A stretch of 64,000 nt of DNA. Source: Flavobacteriales bacterium (GTDB lineage Bacteria; Bacteroidota; Bacteroidia; Flavobacteriales; Weeksellaceae). Positions 8,816 to 18,218 of this stretch are shown in pieces. Position numbers and translations under genes: made by a program. The stretch spans positions 434,001-498,000 of the forward strand of contig JACJZS010000002.1 in the NCBI GenBank assembly GCA_020635515.1. Direction: 5' to 3'. Below the pieces are notes generated by a model. That model made no database searches, was not told where the DNA came from, and worked only from the letters and a program-made list of their open reading frames with translations. The first letter of the stretch is position 1. Each line of letters begins with the position of its first letter.

Positions 8816-9898
8816 TTAATTGTATTGTTCTTTGTAGTAGTTTTGATATTCTCCTGAAGCAACGTGATTTAACCAATCTTGATTATCTAAATACCAATCA
8901 ATGGTTTTAGATAAACCTTCTTCAAAGGTAACTGTTGGTTTCCAACCTAATTCTTTATTAAGCTTTGTAGCGTCAATCGCGTAACGTAAATCATGTCCTG
9001 GACGGTCTTTTACAAAAGTAATTAACTTCTCAGAAGTTCCTTCTTCTTTACCTAACTTCTCATCCATTTGCTTACATAATTCTTTTACTAAGTCGATGTT
9101 TTTCCACTCATTAAAACCTCCTATGTTATAGGTTTCACCTAACTGTGCTTCGTGGAAAATTTTATCAATCGCAATTGCATGATCGATTACATAAAGCCAA
9201 TCTCTTGTATATTTTCCATCTCCATAAATTGGAAGAGATTTTCCATTGAGTATATTAAGAATACAAAGTGGAATTAATTTTTCAGGAAAGTGATTAGGTC
9301 CATAATTATTAGAACAATTAGAAAGTACAAAAGGTAAACCATAGGTATTTCCATATGCTCTTACGAAATGATCAGATGCCGCTTTACTCGCAGAATACGG
9401 AGATTGTGGATCGTATGCTGTCGTTTCTAAAAAGAATCCTTCATCAGTTAAACTTCCGTAAACTTCATCAGTAGATACATGATAAAACAGATTATTTATA
9501 TCTTTTCTATCTGGAAAGTTCCCATGAGTATGTTCCTGTTTTAAATCCCAAAATTCTTTTGCTAAATTAAGCAAATTTGCAGTTCCCATTACATTGGTTT
9601 TGATAAACGCGTTAGGATCGGTAATACTTCTATCTACATGAGATTCTGCTGCCAAATGAATCACTGCGTCAGGCGAATGCTTTTCAAAAACTGCTCGAAC
9701 TTGAGATTCATCTGTAATGTCTACTTTTTCAAAAAAGTAATTTGGTTTGTCTTGTATATCCTTTAAATTTTCCAGATTTCCTGCATACGTAAGTGCATCT
9801 AAATTAATTATATTATAATTAGGATACTGATTTATAAATCTTCTAACAACGTGAGAACCAATGAATCCAGCTCCACCTGTAATAATTATATTTTTCAT
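8816..9898 (-). CDS. rmlB: dTDP-glucose 4,6-dehydratase
   Basis: 360 residues of the extended short-chain dehydrogenase family. NAD-binding GGAGFIGSHV lies at residues 8-17, HLAAESHVDRSI follows, then the catalytic STDEVYG segment and the YSASK Tyr-Lys pair. The C-terminus has the substrate-pocket RDWLYVIDH and GWKPTVTFEEGL. It converts dTDP-glucose to dTDP-4-keto-6-deoxyglucose, following RmlA. It lies three bases after the GT4 gene and 74 bases before rmlA in the minus-strand polysaccharide operon. Confidence 0.96.
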   Translation of the reverse strand: MKNIIITGGAGFIGSHVVRRFINQYPNYNIINLDALTYAGNLENLKDIQDKPNYFFEKVDITDESQVRAVFEKHSPDAVIHLAAESHVDRSITDPNAFIKTNVMGTANLLNLAKEFWDLKQEHTHGNFPDRKDINNLFYHVSTDEVYGSLTDEGFFLETTAYDPQSPYSASKAASDHFVRAYGNTYGLPFVLSNCSNNYGPNHFPEKLIPLCILNILNGKSLPIYGDGKYTRDWLYVIDHAIAIDKIFHEAQLGETYNIGGFNEWKNIDLVKELCKQMDEKLGKEEGTSEKLITFVKDRPGHDLRYAIDATKLNKELGWKPTVTFEEGLSKTIDWYLDNQDWLNHVASGEYQNYYKEQYN

Positions 9899-9901
9899 TA
9901 T

Positions 9902-11050
9902 TTAATCGTTTTTAATTAAAATTTGTTCTATTTTATGAATTATTTCTTTTGGAGTAAATCTTAAAATTGCTTTACTTGATTTAAGTTGAAAATCAGCTAC
10001 TAATTTTGAATCTAACATCATTCTCTTTATACCATTTTCTATACCTAAAGTTGAATTTTCAACTACTAAACCATACTTTCCATTTTGTAAAAGTTCTACT
10101 GGTCCAGATGTATAAGTAGAAATTACTGGTTTTTTAAGAGCCAATGCTTCTGCTACTACTAGAGAAAATCCTTCGGCTCTTGATGATAATACAAAATAAT
10201 CAGCCTTTAACAAATACGGATATGGATTTTCTTTAAACCCTAACAAATGAACTGTACTCCTTACTCCTAAAACATTTATCTGTTTATTTAATTGAGTTGT
10301 AAATTCTTTATCCCCTTCTCCTAGTATAATTAAATGATGTCTAGTTTCTCTGTTTTTAATTAAATTAGCATGAGCATCTATTAACCTATCATGCCCTTTA
10401 TATTTCATTAGACTCCCTATAGTTATAACAATAGGAGACTCAAAGCTAAAATCTAGAATATTTTCTTTTGACTTACGCTCTATTTCTAATTTATCAATGG
10501 CGTTATAAATAACTGTTATTTTTGATTTTAAATGAGGTTTATTGAGAAGAATAGAATCTTTCACCATTTTAGAAACAGCAACAATAGAGTCCATTTTCTC
10601 TAATGCAGAGAGGATTTTATCTTTTTGTCTTTTTAATTTATCAGCATTTATATCAAAATGAACCCAGCCTATTTTTTTTGAACTTTGAATAGGACTTAAT
10701 GCTATATCGGGTATAATATCTTGCAAAAAGCCCACTTCTACATCATAATCCTTATCTAGTTTATAACCGTACAAAATTTTAGGATTTTTCCTATAAAAAT
10801 GATGGTAGGTAAAATTTCTAACTTTATTTAAAAACTTATGTATACCACCTTCAATATCATCTAATCCATCTGCCAAAAAAATAACATTAACTTTCTCGGG
10901 AAGATGGTTTACATATACTCCATGCTTTAAATTCACACAAAGGTGAATATCAAATAAATTATAATTTATGTTGTGTAATAACTGAACAAGCACTTTTTCT
11001 GCACCTCCACCTCGCAAACTACCGATTCTAAAAAGTACTTTTTTCTTCAT
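9902..11050 (-). CDS. Family 4 glycosyltransferase
   Basis: 382 residues. The N-terminal Rossmann domain starts KVLFRIGSLRGGGAEKVL with the glycine-rich acceptor loop. The C-terminal donor domain has GSLMKYKGHDRLI, LLGFKENPYPYLLKADYFV and the GT4 signature SSRAEGFSLVVAEALALKKP (EX7E). Predicted GT-B fold, cytoplasmic face of the membrane, adding a sugar to a lipid-linked glycan. It is clearly a paralogue of the GT4 protein at 17024-18196; the two share the GSLRGGGAEKVL opening and the LKHGVY/IKHGVY motif. It lies between ugd (5 bases away) and rmlB. Confidence 0.9.
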   Translation of the reverse strand: MKKKVLFRIGSLRGGGAEKVLVQLLHNINYNLFDIHLCVNLKHGVYVNHLPEKVNVIFLADGLDDIEGGIHKFLNKVRNFTYHHFYRKNPKILYGYKLDKDYDVEVGFLQDIIPDIALSPIQSSKKIGWVHFDINADKLKRQKDKILSALEKMDSIVAVSKMVKDSILLNKPHLKSKITVIYNAIDKLEIERKSKENILDFSFESPIVITIGSLMKYKGHDRLIDAHANLIKNRETRHHLIILGEGDKEFTTQLNKQINVLGVRSTVHLLGFKENPYPYLLKADYFVLSSRAEGFSLVVAEALALKKPVISTYTSGPVELLQNGKYGLVVENSTLGIENGIKRMMLDSKLVADFQLKSSKAILRFTPKEIIHKIEQILIKND

Positions 11051-11055
11051 TTTTA

Positions 11056-12363
11056 CTATTTAATCGTTTTTCTTCCTATACTTTTATAGTAAAATCCTTT
11101 ATTTTTTAATTCAGACAGTTCATATAAATTTCTACCGTCAAAAATTGCTTTATTTTTCAATTTCTCCTCTATAATATCAAATTCTGGATTTCTAAACTCC
11201 GCCCATTCTGTGGCTATTATTAAAACATCTGCTCCATCTAGTGCTTCATACATTCCTTCTGCATATTTAATTTTATCCCCAATCACTTTTTGTACATTTT
11301 GTGATGCTACAGGATCATAAGCTACTACTTCTGCACCTAATTTAGTTAACTCATCAATTACTTCTAGTGATGATGCTTCCCTAATATCATCTGTATTTTC
11401 TTTAAATGCCAATCCCCAAAGTGCAATTTTCTTTCCTTTTAAATCTCCTAAATAATTTTTAACTTCAGGAACTAATATTGTTTTTTGAGTGTGATTAACT
11501 TCCTCTACAGATTCTAAAATTTTAAACCTATAATTTTCCTGTTTACCACTTTTCACCAAAGCTTTTACATCTTTTGGAAAACAACTTCCTCCATATCCTA
11601 TTCCCGCATATAAAAATCTTTTTCCTATTCTATCGTCACTTCCCATTCCTAAACGAACGTCATCAACGTTTGCACCTACCAATTCACAATAATTAGCAAC
11701 TTCATTCATAAAGCTAATCTTAGTTGCTAAAAACGAATTCGCAGCATATTTAGTTAATTCAGATGATTTTTCATCCATCGTTAGAATTGGAATACCTATA
11801 TCTGTAAGTGGTTTGTATATTTTTTTCATCACATCAATTGCCTTATCAGAACTGGAACCAATGATAACTCTGCTTGGCTTCATAAAGTCTGAAACCGCAT
11901 ATCCTTCTCGTAAAAACTCTGGATTTGAAACTACATCAAATGGAATAGTTGTTTTTTCAGCAACAAGGTTGTTTACTTTATCTGCTGTACCCACAGGAAC
12001 TGTACTCTTATTTACAATTATTTTATACTCTTTCATCTTCGTCGCAATATCAGATGCAACTCCCAAAACATACGATAAATCCGCAGACCCATCTTCTCCA
12101 GGAGGCGTTGGTAACGCTAAAAATATAACTGTGCAGTTCTCTAAAACTTCATCAATATTAGTAGTAAAATGCAATCTTCCTGACTTAATATTCCTATGAA
12201 AAACTTCTTCTAGTCCAGGTTCATAGATAGGAACTATGCCATTTTTCATGTTTTCAACTTTTTGCGCATCTATATCTACACAATATACATGATTACCAAA
12301 GTCCGCTAAACAAGTTCCTGTTACAAGCCCTACATAACCAGTTCCTACAATTGCTATATTCAC
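11056..12363 (-). CDS. ugd: UDP-glucose 6-dehydrogenase
   Basis: 435 residues. NAD-binding MNIAIVGTGYVGLVTG opens the protein; STVPVGT, the hinge region and the catalytic-Cys motif GYGGSCFPKDVKAL follow, then GLAFKENTDDIREA in the C-terminal domain. It oxidises UDP-glucose twice to UDP-glucuronate, a capsule and exopolysaccharide precursor. It is the first gene of the minus-strand polysaccharide operon. The start codon is GTG (12361-12363). A -7-like TATTTTTG lies upstream (complement of 12391-12398), but a matching -33 element was not found. Confidence 0.95.
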   Translation of the reverse strand: MNIAIVGTGYVGLVTGTCLADFGNHVYCVDIDAQKVENMKNGIVPIYEPGLEEVFHRNIKSGRLHFTTNIDEVLENCTVIFLALPTPPGEDGSADLSYVLGVASDIATKMKEYKIIVNKSTVPVGTADKVNNLVAEKTTIPFDVVSNPEFLREGYAVSDFMKPSRVIIGSSSDKAIDVMKKIYKPLTDIGIPILTMDEKSSELTKYAANSFLATKISFMNEVANYCELVGANVDDVRLGMGSDDRIGKRFLYAGIGYGGSCFPKDVKALVKSGKQENYRFKILESVEEVNHTQKTILVPEVKNYLGDLKGKKIALWGLAFKENTDDIREASSLEVIDELTKLGAEVVAYDPVASQNVQKVIGDKIKYAEGMYEALDGADVLIIATEWAEFRNPEFDIIEEKLKNKAIFDGRNLYELSELKNKGFYYKSIGRKTIK

Positions 12364-12410
12364 GATTTTAAAATTTTAAATTAATAGTTGCAAAAATAGT
12401 ACATTATTTA

Positions 12411-13517
12411 CTAAATACTAAATTTAATCCCCAAATTCTTCTCATAATACTTTATTGTTTTCAATTCAGCTTCTTTAATTAAAGCTAGAGAAATACCTTC
12501 TTTTCCAGCTCTGGCTGTCCTTCCACTCCTGTGTGTATAGTAATCGATTCTATCTGGAAGTTCATAGTGAATCACAAATTCTAAATCATCTACATCTATT
12601 CCTCTTGCCATTAAATCCGTAGCAATTACATATTTTAATTTTTTACTTTTGAAAGCTCGCATTATCTTGGTTCTCTCTTTCTGTAATTTATCTCCATGAA
12701 TTGCATCAACATCAAAACCTCTATTTTGCATTTGTTGTTCTAATTGCTTTACAGTTTCTTTGGTTCTGCAAAAAATAATACCTCTCGTATTTTTATTATT
12801 TTGTAGAAAGTAAACCAAATATTCTAACTTTTCTGAATCACTACACATAAAGTAGCGATGCTGTATACCTCTATTTAGCTTTGTGTTTGGATCAACTTTA
12901 ACTTTATAAGTATTAGAACTGATGTATTTTTTTACTAAATCATTTAAATTAGGAGGAAACGTAGCCGAAAACATCCAAATTTTCCGATTACTCAACGTCC
13001 AAGAAAGGATTTGATTTAAGTCTTTTTTGAATCCTAATGACAGCATTTCATCAGCTTCATCAAGGACAACTGTATTTACTCTTGATAAATCAATGATTTT
13101 TTTATCTACTAGTTCTATTAATCTACCAGGAGTTGCCACAATTATGTGAGTTGGTCGTAAAAGTCTAGGAATCTGAGTATCTACATTTTTGCCTCCATAA
13201 ACTGTTTCCACAAAGATTTTTTCAGAAAATTTAGTACACTTAAAAATTTGCTTAGAAATTTGCATCCCCAACTCCCTCGTTGGCACTAAAATAACCGCTT
13301 GTATATATTTTTTATTAATTTCAATTTTTTCTAGTAACGGAAGTGCAAAAGCCAACGTTTTTCCTGTACCTGTTTGTGCCTGACCGATAAAATCTAAATT
13401 ATTTTCTAATAAATATGGAATTGCTTGTTCTTGTATCTCTGTTGGTTGTTTTATATTTAATTCATCTAGAGCCTTACAAAGCTTATTTGAAATCCCTAAT
13501 CCGCTAAATTGATTCAT
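12411..13517 (-). CDS. DEAD-box ATP-dependent RNA helicase
   Basis: 368 residues, a compact helicase core without the long basic tail of larger DEAD-box proteins. Motifs seen in order: Q motif (KQPTEIQEQAIP), motif I AQTGTGKT, PTRELG, TPGR, motif II DEAD, motif III SAT, then TDLMARGID and motif VI HRSGRTARAG. It unwinds RNA with ATP; RhlE/CsdA-like roles in RNA turnover, ribosome assembly or cold adaptation are possible, but the subclass cannot be fixed. It is transcribed alone on the minus strand and is divergent from lipB. Confidence 0.93.
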   Translation of the reverse strand: MNQFSGLGISNKLCKALDELNIKQPTEIQEQAIPYLLENNLDFIGQAQTGTGKTLAFALPLLEKIEINKKYIQAVILVPTRELGMQISKQIFKCTKFSEKIFVETVYGGKNVDTQIPRLLRPTHIIVATPGRLIELVDKKIIDLSRVNTVVLDEADEMLSLGFKKDLNQILSWTLSNRKIWMFSATFPPNLNDLVKKYISSNTYKVKVDPNTKLNRGIQHRYFMCSDSEKLEYLVYFLQNNKNTRGIIFCRTKETVKQLEQQMQNRGFDVDAIHGDKLQKERTKIMRAFKSKKLKYVIATDLMARGIDVDDLEFVIHYELPDRIDYYTHRSGRTARAGKEGISLALIKEAELKTIKYYEKNLGIKFSI

Positions 13518-13617
13518 AATACTTAGATTGTAGTTTCATCGCCAAAGGTAGTCATTTCAGTTGATTAATTTTTCTCAGTTTAAAGTTATACCTTTGTTTT
13601 ACTAATTTATTTTTGCG

Positions 13618-14325
13618 ATGAATGAGATCATAAATCAAGATATAGTGTTTAAAGATTTAGGAACAGTAGAATACAAAACCGCTTGGGAATACCAAGAATC
13701 TCTACTTCAAAAAAACATGCAAATAAAATTAAACAATAGAAATAACGAAAACAAACAACAAACCAATAATTATCTTCTATTTGTAGAACATCCTCATGTT
13801 TATACATTAGGAAAAAGTGGAAACGAAGAAAACTTACTAGCCAATTCTGAAAAATTAAACGAAATAAACGCCAGCTACTACAAAACCAATCGCGGTGGAG
13901 ATATTACGTATCACGGATTTGGTCAACTTGTAGGATATCCAATATTGGATTTAGAAAACTATTACACCGATATTCACAAGTATATGCGTAATCTCGAAGA
14001 AGTAATCATTCAAACCTTAAAAGACTTCAATATAAAAGGAGAACGATCCAAAGGAGAAACTGGTGTTTGGTTAGATGTAGGGAAACCATATGCCAGAAAA
14101 ATATGTGCCATGGGAGTTAAAGCATCTCGTTGGATTACACTTCACGGATTTGCACTTAATGTAAATACTGATTTAAGATATTTTGAATACATCATTCCTT
14201 GTGGAATAAAAGATAAAAGTGTTACTTCTATGCAACGAGAATTAAAAAAAGAAGTTAACTTTGACGAGGTAAAAAAAAGTGTTTTAAAGCATTTTTCTGA
14301 AGTGTTTGATTCTAATATTTTATAA
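13618..14325 (+). CDS. lipB: Octanoyl-[acyl-carrier protein]:protein transferase
   Basis: 235 residues. LipB hallmarks are LFVEHPHVYTLGKSG, NRGGDITYHGFGQLVGYP, the lysine in ARKICAMGVK (~161) and the acyl-thioester cysteine in PCGI (~195). It moves octanoate from ACP to the lipoyl domains of 2-oxoacid dehydrogenases and the glycine cleavage H protein. Normal length. A -7-like TACCTTTG is at 13589-13596, without a clear -33 partner. The next gene, tadA, starts one base after its stop. Confidence 0.95.
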   Translation: MNEIINQDIVFKDLGTVEYKTAWEYQESLLQKNMQIKLNNRNNENKQQTNNYLLFVEHPHVYTLGKSGNEENLLANSEKLNEINASYYKTNRGGDITYHGFGQLVGYPILDLENYYTDIHKYMRNLEEVIIQTLKDFNIKGERSKGETGVWLDVGKPYARKICAMGVKASRWITLHGFALNVNTDLRYFEYIIPCGIKDKSVTSMQRELKKEVNFDEVKKSVLKHFSEVFDSNIL

Positions 14326-14326
14326 A

Positions 14327-14767
14327 ATGGGAAAATTACTTTCTGATGAATATTACATGCAAATTGCTCTTAATCAAGCAAAAGAAGCATTCGAAGATGA
14401 TGAAATCCCTGTAGGAGCAGTCATCGTTTGTAAAGATACCATTATAGCAAAAACATACAACCAAACGGAAAAACTAACCGATGTAACCGCTCATGCAGAA
14501 ATACTTGCAATCACCTCTGCTTCTGCTTATCTAGGAAGCAAATACCTCAATGATTGTACTATGTATGTAACATTAGAACCTTGCGTGATGTGTGCAGGAG
14601 CTTTATATTGGAGCCAAATAGGAAAAATCGTTATTGGAACTTCTGACCCTAAGCGTGGATTTATATCTTCTGGAGTTGAATTACATCCAAAAACAGAAAT
14701 AATCGGAGGAATACTAGAAGACGAATGCTCTGCCTTAATCAAATCATTCTTTAGCAATAAAAGGTAA
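14327..14767 (+). CDS. tadA: tRNA-specific adenosine deaminase
   Basis: 146 residues from the ATG at 14327, chosen because homologues begin near MGKLLSDEYYMQIAL; an upstream in-frame ATG at 14306 would overlap lipB by 20 bases. CDA-fold zinc site: HAE (~56-58) and PCVMC (~85-89), with the proton-shuttling Glu. It deaminates A34 to inosine in tRNA-Arg(ACG). It starts one base after the lipB stop, so both are probably on one transcript. The gene converges with the BrkB-like gene two bases away. Confidence 0.94.
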   Translation: MGKLLSDEYYMQIALNQAKEAFEDDEIPVGAVIVCKDTIIAKTYNQTEKLTDVTAHAEILAITSASAYLGSKYLNDCTMYVTLEPCVMCAGALYWSQIGKIVIGTSDPKRGFISSGVELHPKTEIIGGILEDECSALIKSFFSNKR

Positions 14768-14769
14768 GT

Positions 14770-15675
14770 TTATTTTCTCGCTAATCGTTTTCGTTTTAGT
14801 TCTGCAATTACAACGTTAATTTCATATCCTACCAAAATAACAAGAACACTAAAGTAAATCCATAACATCAAAACAAATGCAATTCCCAAAGAACCATACA
14901 GAACATTATACTTTGTAAAATTCTGAATGTAATATGCAAAAAATGAAATCATAAATACCGCAAAGAAATATGCAATTACAGATCCAGGAAAACATTGTCT
15001 AATTCTTAATGTTCTATTAGAACCTATATAATACAACATAACAACTCCCAAAACAAATAATACCGAACCAAACAATGCTCCTCCTATCCCTGAAATAGTA
15101 CCTAAAAATTGTAAATTTTCTTTTAATTCAATATACCTCCATACTACTTCTGTATAATACAGCAGTGACAATCCTATAAGAATTGAAAATACCACTACAA
15201 GCGTAATTACAAGGGAAATAAAATACCTCTGAAATGGATTTACATCATTAATTTTATAATTTTTAGTTTCAAATCCTTGCATCAATGCATAAAATCCATT
15301 GGTGGAAAAATACAAAGTAAGCACCAGAGAAATTGGTTGAAATGTAAAATTCTCTAATATCTGCTCCTCCATTAATGTTTGTAATTGGCTCGCCATATCA
15401 TATGGAAGAAATTTATAAAATACCAACTGATACAATCTGTTTTTTAAATCTCCAAAATGTGGCATATAAGGAACCAACGAAAATGTAAAAATTAGAAATG
15501 GAAAAAAACTTAAAAACAAACTCCACGAAATTGCCTTTGCTCTATCAATTAAATCTGCTTTTTTAAAAACATCAAAATAAAAACGCAATACATTGAGCAA
15601 TGAAATATTTTGCCAAAAAGGAATTTTTATTGCATCTAACTTCTCTTTTATGCGTATTAGTATCGAGTCAAACAA
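14770..15675 (-). CDS. YihY/BrkB-family inner-membrane protein
   Basis: About 301 residues with six transmembrane helices and the family segments RAKAISWSLFLSFFPF, FSTNGFYALMQGFE and YGSLGIAFVLMLWIYFSVLV. No ATG opens this frame. The TTG at 15675 (M)FDSILIRIKEKL is preferred because it matches where homologues start; TTGs at 15699 and 15744 are alternatives, and 15744 would overlap the divergent rlmH start by 35 bases. A -7-like TACCTTTG (complement of 15703-15710) also favours a start inside that limit. The molecular role of the family is unsettled; it is not an RNase despite older naming. Confidence 0.88.
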   Translation of the reverse strand: MFDSILIRIKEKLDAIKIPFWQNISLLNVLRFYFDVFKKADLIDRAKAISWSLFLSFFPFLIFTFSLVPYMPHFGDLKNRLYQLVFYKFLPYDMASQLQTLMEEQILENFTFQPISLVLTLYFSTNGFYALMQGFETKNYKINDVNPFQRYFISLVITLVVVFSILIGLSLLYYTEVVWRYIELKENLQFLGTISGIGGALFGSVLFVLGVVMLYYIGSNRTLRIRQCFPGSVIAYFFAVFMISFFAYYIQNFTKYNVLYGSLGIAFVLMLWIYFSVLVILVGYEINVVIAELKRKRLARK

Positions 15676-15709
15676 TGTGATTATATTTGCATTTAACAAA
15701 ACAAAGGTA

Positions 15710-16183
15710 ATGAAGATAAATTTATTGTGCGTTGGAAAAACCAATTCAAATGAAATAATTCAACTTATAAAAGAGTTAGAAAAAAGAATCCCTAACTACA
15801 TCAACTTTGAAATCATAGAAATTCCAGATATCAAAAACGCTAAAAAAAATTCACCAAATCAAATAAAAGACGCCGAAGCAGAATCCATCTTATCAAAACT
15901 TGATTCTTCTGATTACCTCGTTTTATTAGACGAAAAAGGAAAACAATATAAATCAACAGAATTTGCTAATTACTTACAGCAAAAAATGAATCAATCCATA
16001 AAAAAAATGGTATTTTGTATTGGTGGAGCTTATGGTTTTTCAGAAAAAATGTACCTTCGTGCAAACGAAAAAATTTCATTATCTAAAATGACTTTTACAC
16101 ATCAGATGATTCGTCTTTTTTTTGTAGAACAACTCTATCGTGGATTTAGCATCATAGAAGGAAAACCGTACCACAATGAATAA
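15710..16183 (+). CDS. rlmH: 23S rRNA pseudouridine-1915 N3-methyltransferase
   Basis: 157 residues from the ATG at 15710 (MKINLLCVGKT), the usual RlmH length. A SPOUT-class fold is supported by LLDEKGKQYKS, FCIGGAYGFSE and the C-terminal knot segment KMTFTHQMIRLFFVEQLYR ending GKPYHNE. It methylates pseudouridine 1915 of 23S rRNA helix 69. A -7-like TATATTTG lies at 15682-15689. The stop overlaps the CPBP protease start by eight bases, so the two are likely co-translated. Its start region faces the BrkB-like gene head to head. Confidence 0.95.
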   Translation: MKINLLCVGKTNSNEIIQLIKELEKRIPNYINFEIIEIPDIKNAKKNSPNQIKDAEAESILSKLDSSDYLVLLDEKGKQYKSTEFANYLQQKMNQSIKKMVFCIGGAYGFSEKMYLRANEKISLSKMTFTHQMIRLFFVEQLYRGFSIIEGKPYHNE

Positions 16184-17027
16184 ACCATTTAAAATTGGAA
16201 TTTTTGAAGCAATTTTACTTGTAGTAATTTTTCTTTTCTTGAATATTTTCTCTACACCTTTAATTTTCATAATTAAATCAAAACCAGAGTTAACTCCTTA
16301 CCTCTATCCTCTTGCATATGCTATACCATATGTATTGTTTATATTGATTGTAAAATTCATTTGGTTCAAATCCAAAACCGAAGAAGTAGATTTTAAATTT
16401 AAAATCCCAAATATCCAAACAATTCTAATTTCGGTATTATTTTTTCTTGGTTGCTATTTTATTGCAGAAATTATGGTTAGTCACCTTCCTGATGAAAACT
16501 CAACTGTAATAAAACAATTTGAACAAATTACTTCCATAGACATGAAATCATATTTTCAAGAAATGGAAAATATGTTTAGAGAAGTTTATGCATATTTCGA
16601 CAACTATCCTATTTCTGCTTTCCTTACCGTAGGCATCATTGCACCTATTTTAGAAGAGTTGTTATTTAGAGGAATTATATTACAAGGTTTACTAAATAAG
16701 GGAAAATCTCCTTTTTTAGCGATTTTTATTTCGTCGTTACTTTTTGGTTTGATTCATTTGAATCCTTGGCAACTCGTTGGTGCGTTTATTCTTGGTTCTG
16801 CTATTGGGTTTGTATATTACAGAACACAATCAATTCTAACTGCAATTTTATTGCATATCATCAATAATTCTTCCGTTGGAATTCTGTATTATTTTTATAA
16901 TGAAGAAAGTTTTTCAGAAATATTTAACGTATCTAATTTTATAATTCTTGCGTTTGGAATTCTTTTTATCGTAACTTTTGGAACTCTTTTACTTAAAAAC
17001 ACAAAACAAATAACTCTAATAAAGTGA
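16176..17027 (+). CDS. CPBP-family intramembrane metalloprotease (CAAX/ABI type)
   Basis: 283 residues, about seven or eight hydrophobic helices. The CPBP catalytic motifs are all present: EELLFRG (~159-165), the histidine of LIHLNPW (~192-199) and HIINNS near the C-terminus. Such glutamic-type intramembrane proteases include Rce1 homologues and bacterial proteins involved in envelope or peptide maturation. The substrate here is unknown. It overlaps rlmH by eight bases and the following GT4 gene by four, forming a tight three-gene transcript. Confidence 0.9.
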   Translation: MNKPFKIGIFEAILLVVIFLFLNIFSTPLIFIIKSKPELTPYLYPLAYAIPYVLFILIVKFIWFKSKTEEVDFKFKIPNIQTILISVLFFLGCYFIAEIMVSHLPDENSTVIKQFEQITSIDMKSYFQEMENMFREVYAYFDNYPISAFLTVGIIAPILEELLFRGIILQGLLNKGKSPFLAIFISSLLFGLIHLNPWQLVGAFILGSAIGFVYYRTQSILTAILLHIINNSSVGILYYFYNEESFSEIFNVSNFIILAFGILFIVTFGTLLLKNTKQITLIK

Positions 17028-18196
17028 AAAGCGTAAAAAAAATAAAAGTTCTCTTTCGTACAGGAAGTTTGCGTGGTGGTGGAGCTGAAAAAGTTTTAAT
17101 TTATCTTCTAAAAAATTTAGATTATTCTAAATTTGAAGTTGATTTATTGCTTAATATAAAACACGGAGTTTACCTAAGTGAAATTCCTAAAAACGTAACA
17201 CTTCATTACATAGGAACAGGACCTGAATTTGTTTCTAAAAATCCTATCGTCCAAAATTTAAATAAAATCAGAAACGTATTCTTAGAGAAATTATACTTAA
17301 AGTTTCCAAAACTTCTGTATAAAAAAATAAACAAAATATACGATATAGAAGTTGGTTTTATACAGGAATTTGCAAAAATTCTCTATATAAGTCCACTAAA
17401 AAAATCTAAGAAAATACTTTGGATTCATAGCAACGTCTTAGATGATTTAGTTCAAGATTCTCATACAAAGGACTTACTAAAAAAATACGGGGAATCATTA
17501 GATAAAATTGTAGCTGTTTCTAAAAGTTCTTTAGATAAAATCATAGAATTAAATCCTAATTTAAAATCCAATTCTACTTTTATTTATAATCCTGTTGATG
17601 AACAAGAAATTAAAAAACTTGCAAACCAACCTTTAGAACAAGAATTACCTAGAAATATTAAAAATAACACTAAATTAATTTCCATAGGAACTGTTGCACA
17701 TCACAAAGGTTTTGATAGAATTATAAAAGCCGTTGCTCGCTTAAAAAAAGAAAACATACCATCTGAACTTTATATTTTAGGAAGTCCTTTAAAGGAAAGT
17801 TATTTAATTGAGCTCAAAGATTTATGCACCGAACTTAATGTAGAAAACGAAATTCACTTCCTTGGATTTAAAACCAATCCTTATCAATACCTTAAAAATA
17901 CAGATATTTTTGTATGCTCATCACATTCAGAAGGTTTTTCTTTAGTAGTTGCAGAAGCAATGATTCTTAAAAAAGTGATTGTTTCTACCAACATAGAAGG
18001 CCCTAATGAACTTCTCAATTACGGAGAATTTGGGGAATTAGTTGATAATTCAGAAGAAGGAATTTATAATGGAATCAAACATATACTCCTAAATCCTAAA
18101 ATACAAGAAGAATACATTAGTAAACTAAAGAGTGCTAACAATAGATTCGATGGTAATAAATTCATTGAAAAGGTAACCAACGTACTTATAAATTAG
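17024..18196 (+). CDS. Family 4 glycosyltransferase (GTG start)
   Basis: 390 residues, starting with GTG at 17024 in a four-base GTGA overlap with the CPBP gene. The N-terminal part reads KVLFRTGSLRGGGAEKVL, the donor domain GTVAHHKGFDRII, HFLGFKTNPYQYLKNTDIFV and SSHSEGFSLVVAEAMILKK (EX7E). It is a paralogue of the GT4 protein at 9902-11050 but lies outside that operon, coupled to an rRNA methyltransferase and a protease. It probably acts in the same surface-glycan system; the sugar and acceptor are unknown. Confidence 0.9.
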   Translation: MKSVKKIKVLFRTGSLRGGGAEKVLIYLLKNLDYSKFEVDLLLNIKHGVYLSEIPKNVTLHYIGTGPEFVSKNPIVQNLNKIRNVFLEKLYLKFPKLLYKKINKIYDIEVGFIQEFAKILYISPLKKSKKILWIHSNVLDDLVQDSHTKDLLKKYGESLDKIVAVSKSSLDKIIELNPNLKSNSTFIYNPVDEQEIKKLANQPLEQELPRNIKNNTKLISIGTVAHHKGFDRIIKAVARLKKENIPSELYILGSPLKESYLIELKDLCTELNVENEIHFLGFKTNPYQYLKNTDIFVCSSHSEGFSLVVAEAMILKKVIVSTNIEGPNELLNYGEFGELVDNSEEGIYNGIKHILLNPKIQEEYISKLKSANNRFDGNKFIEKVTNVLIN

Positions 18197-18218
18197 CATT
18201 CCTTTTGACTATAATGCG

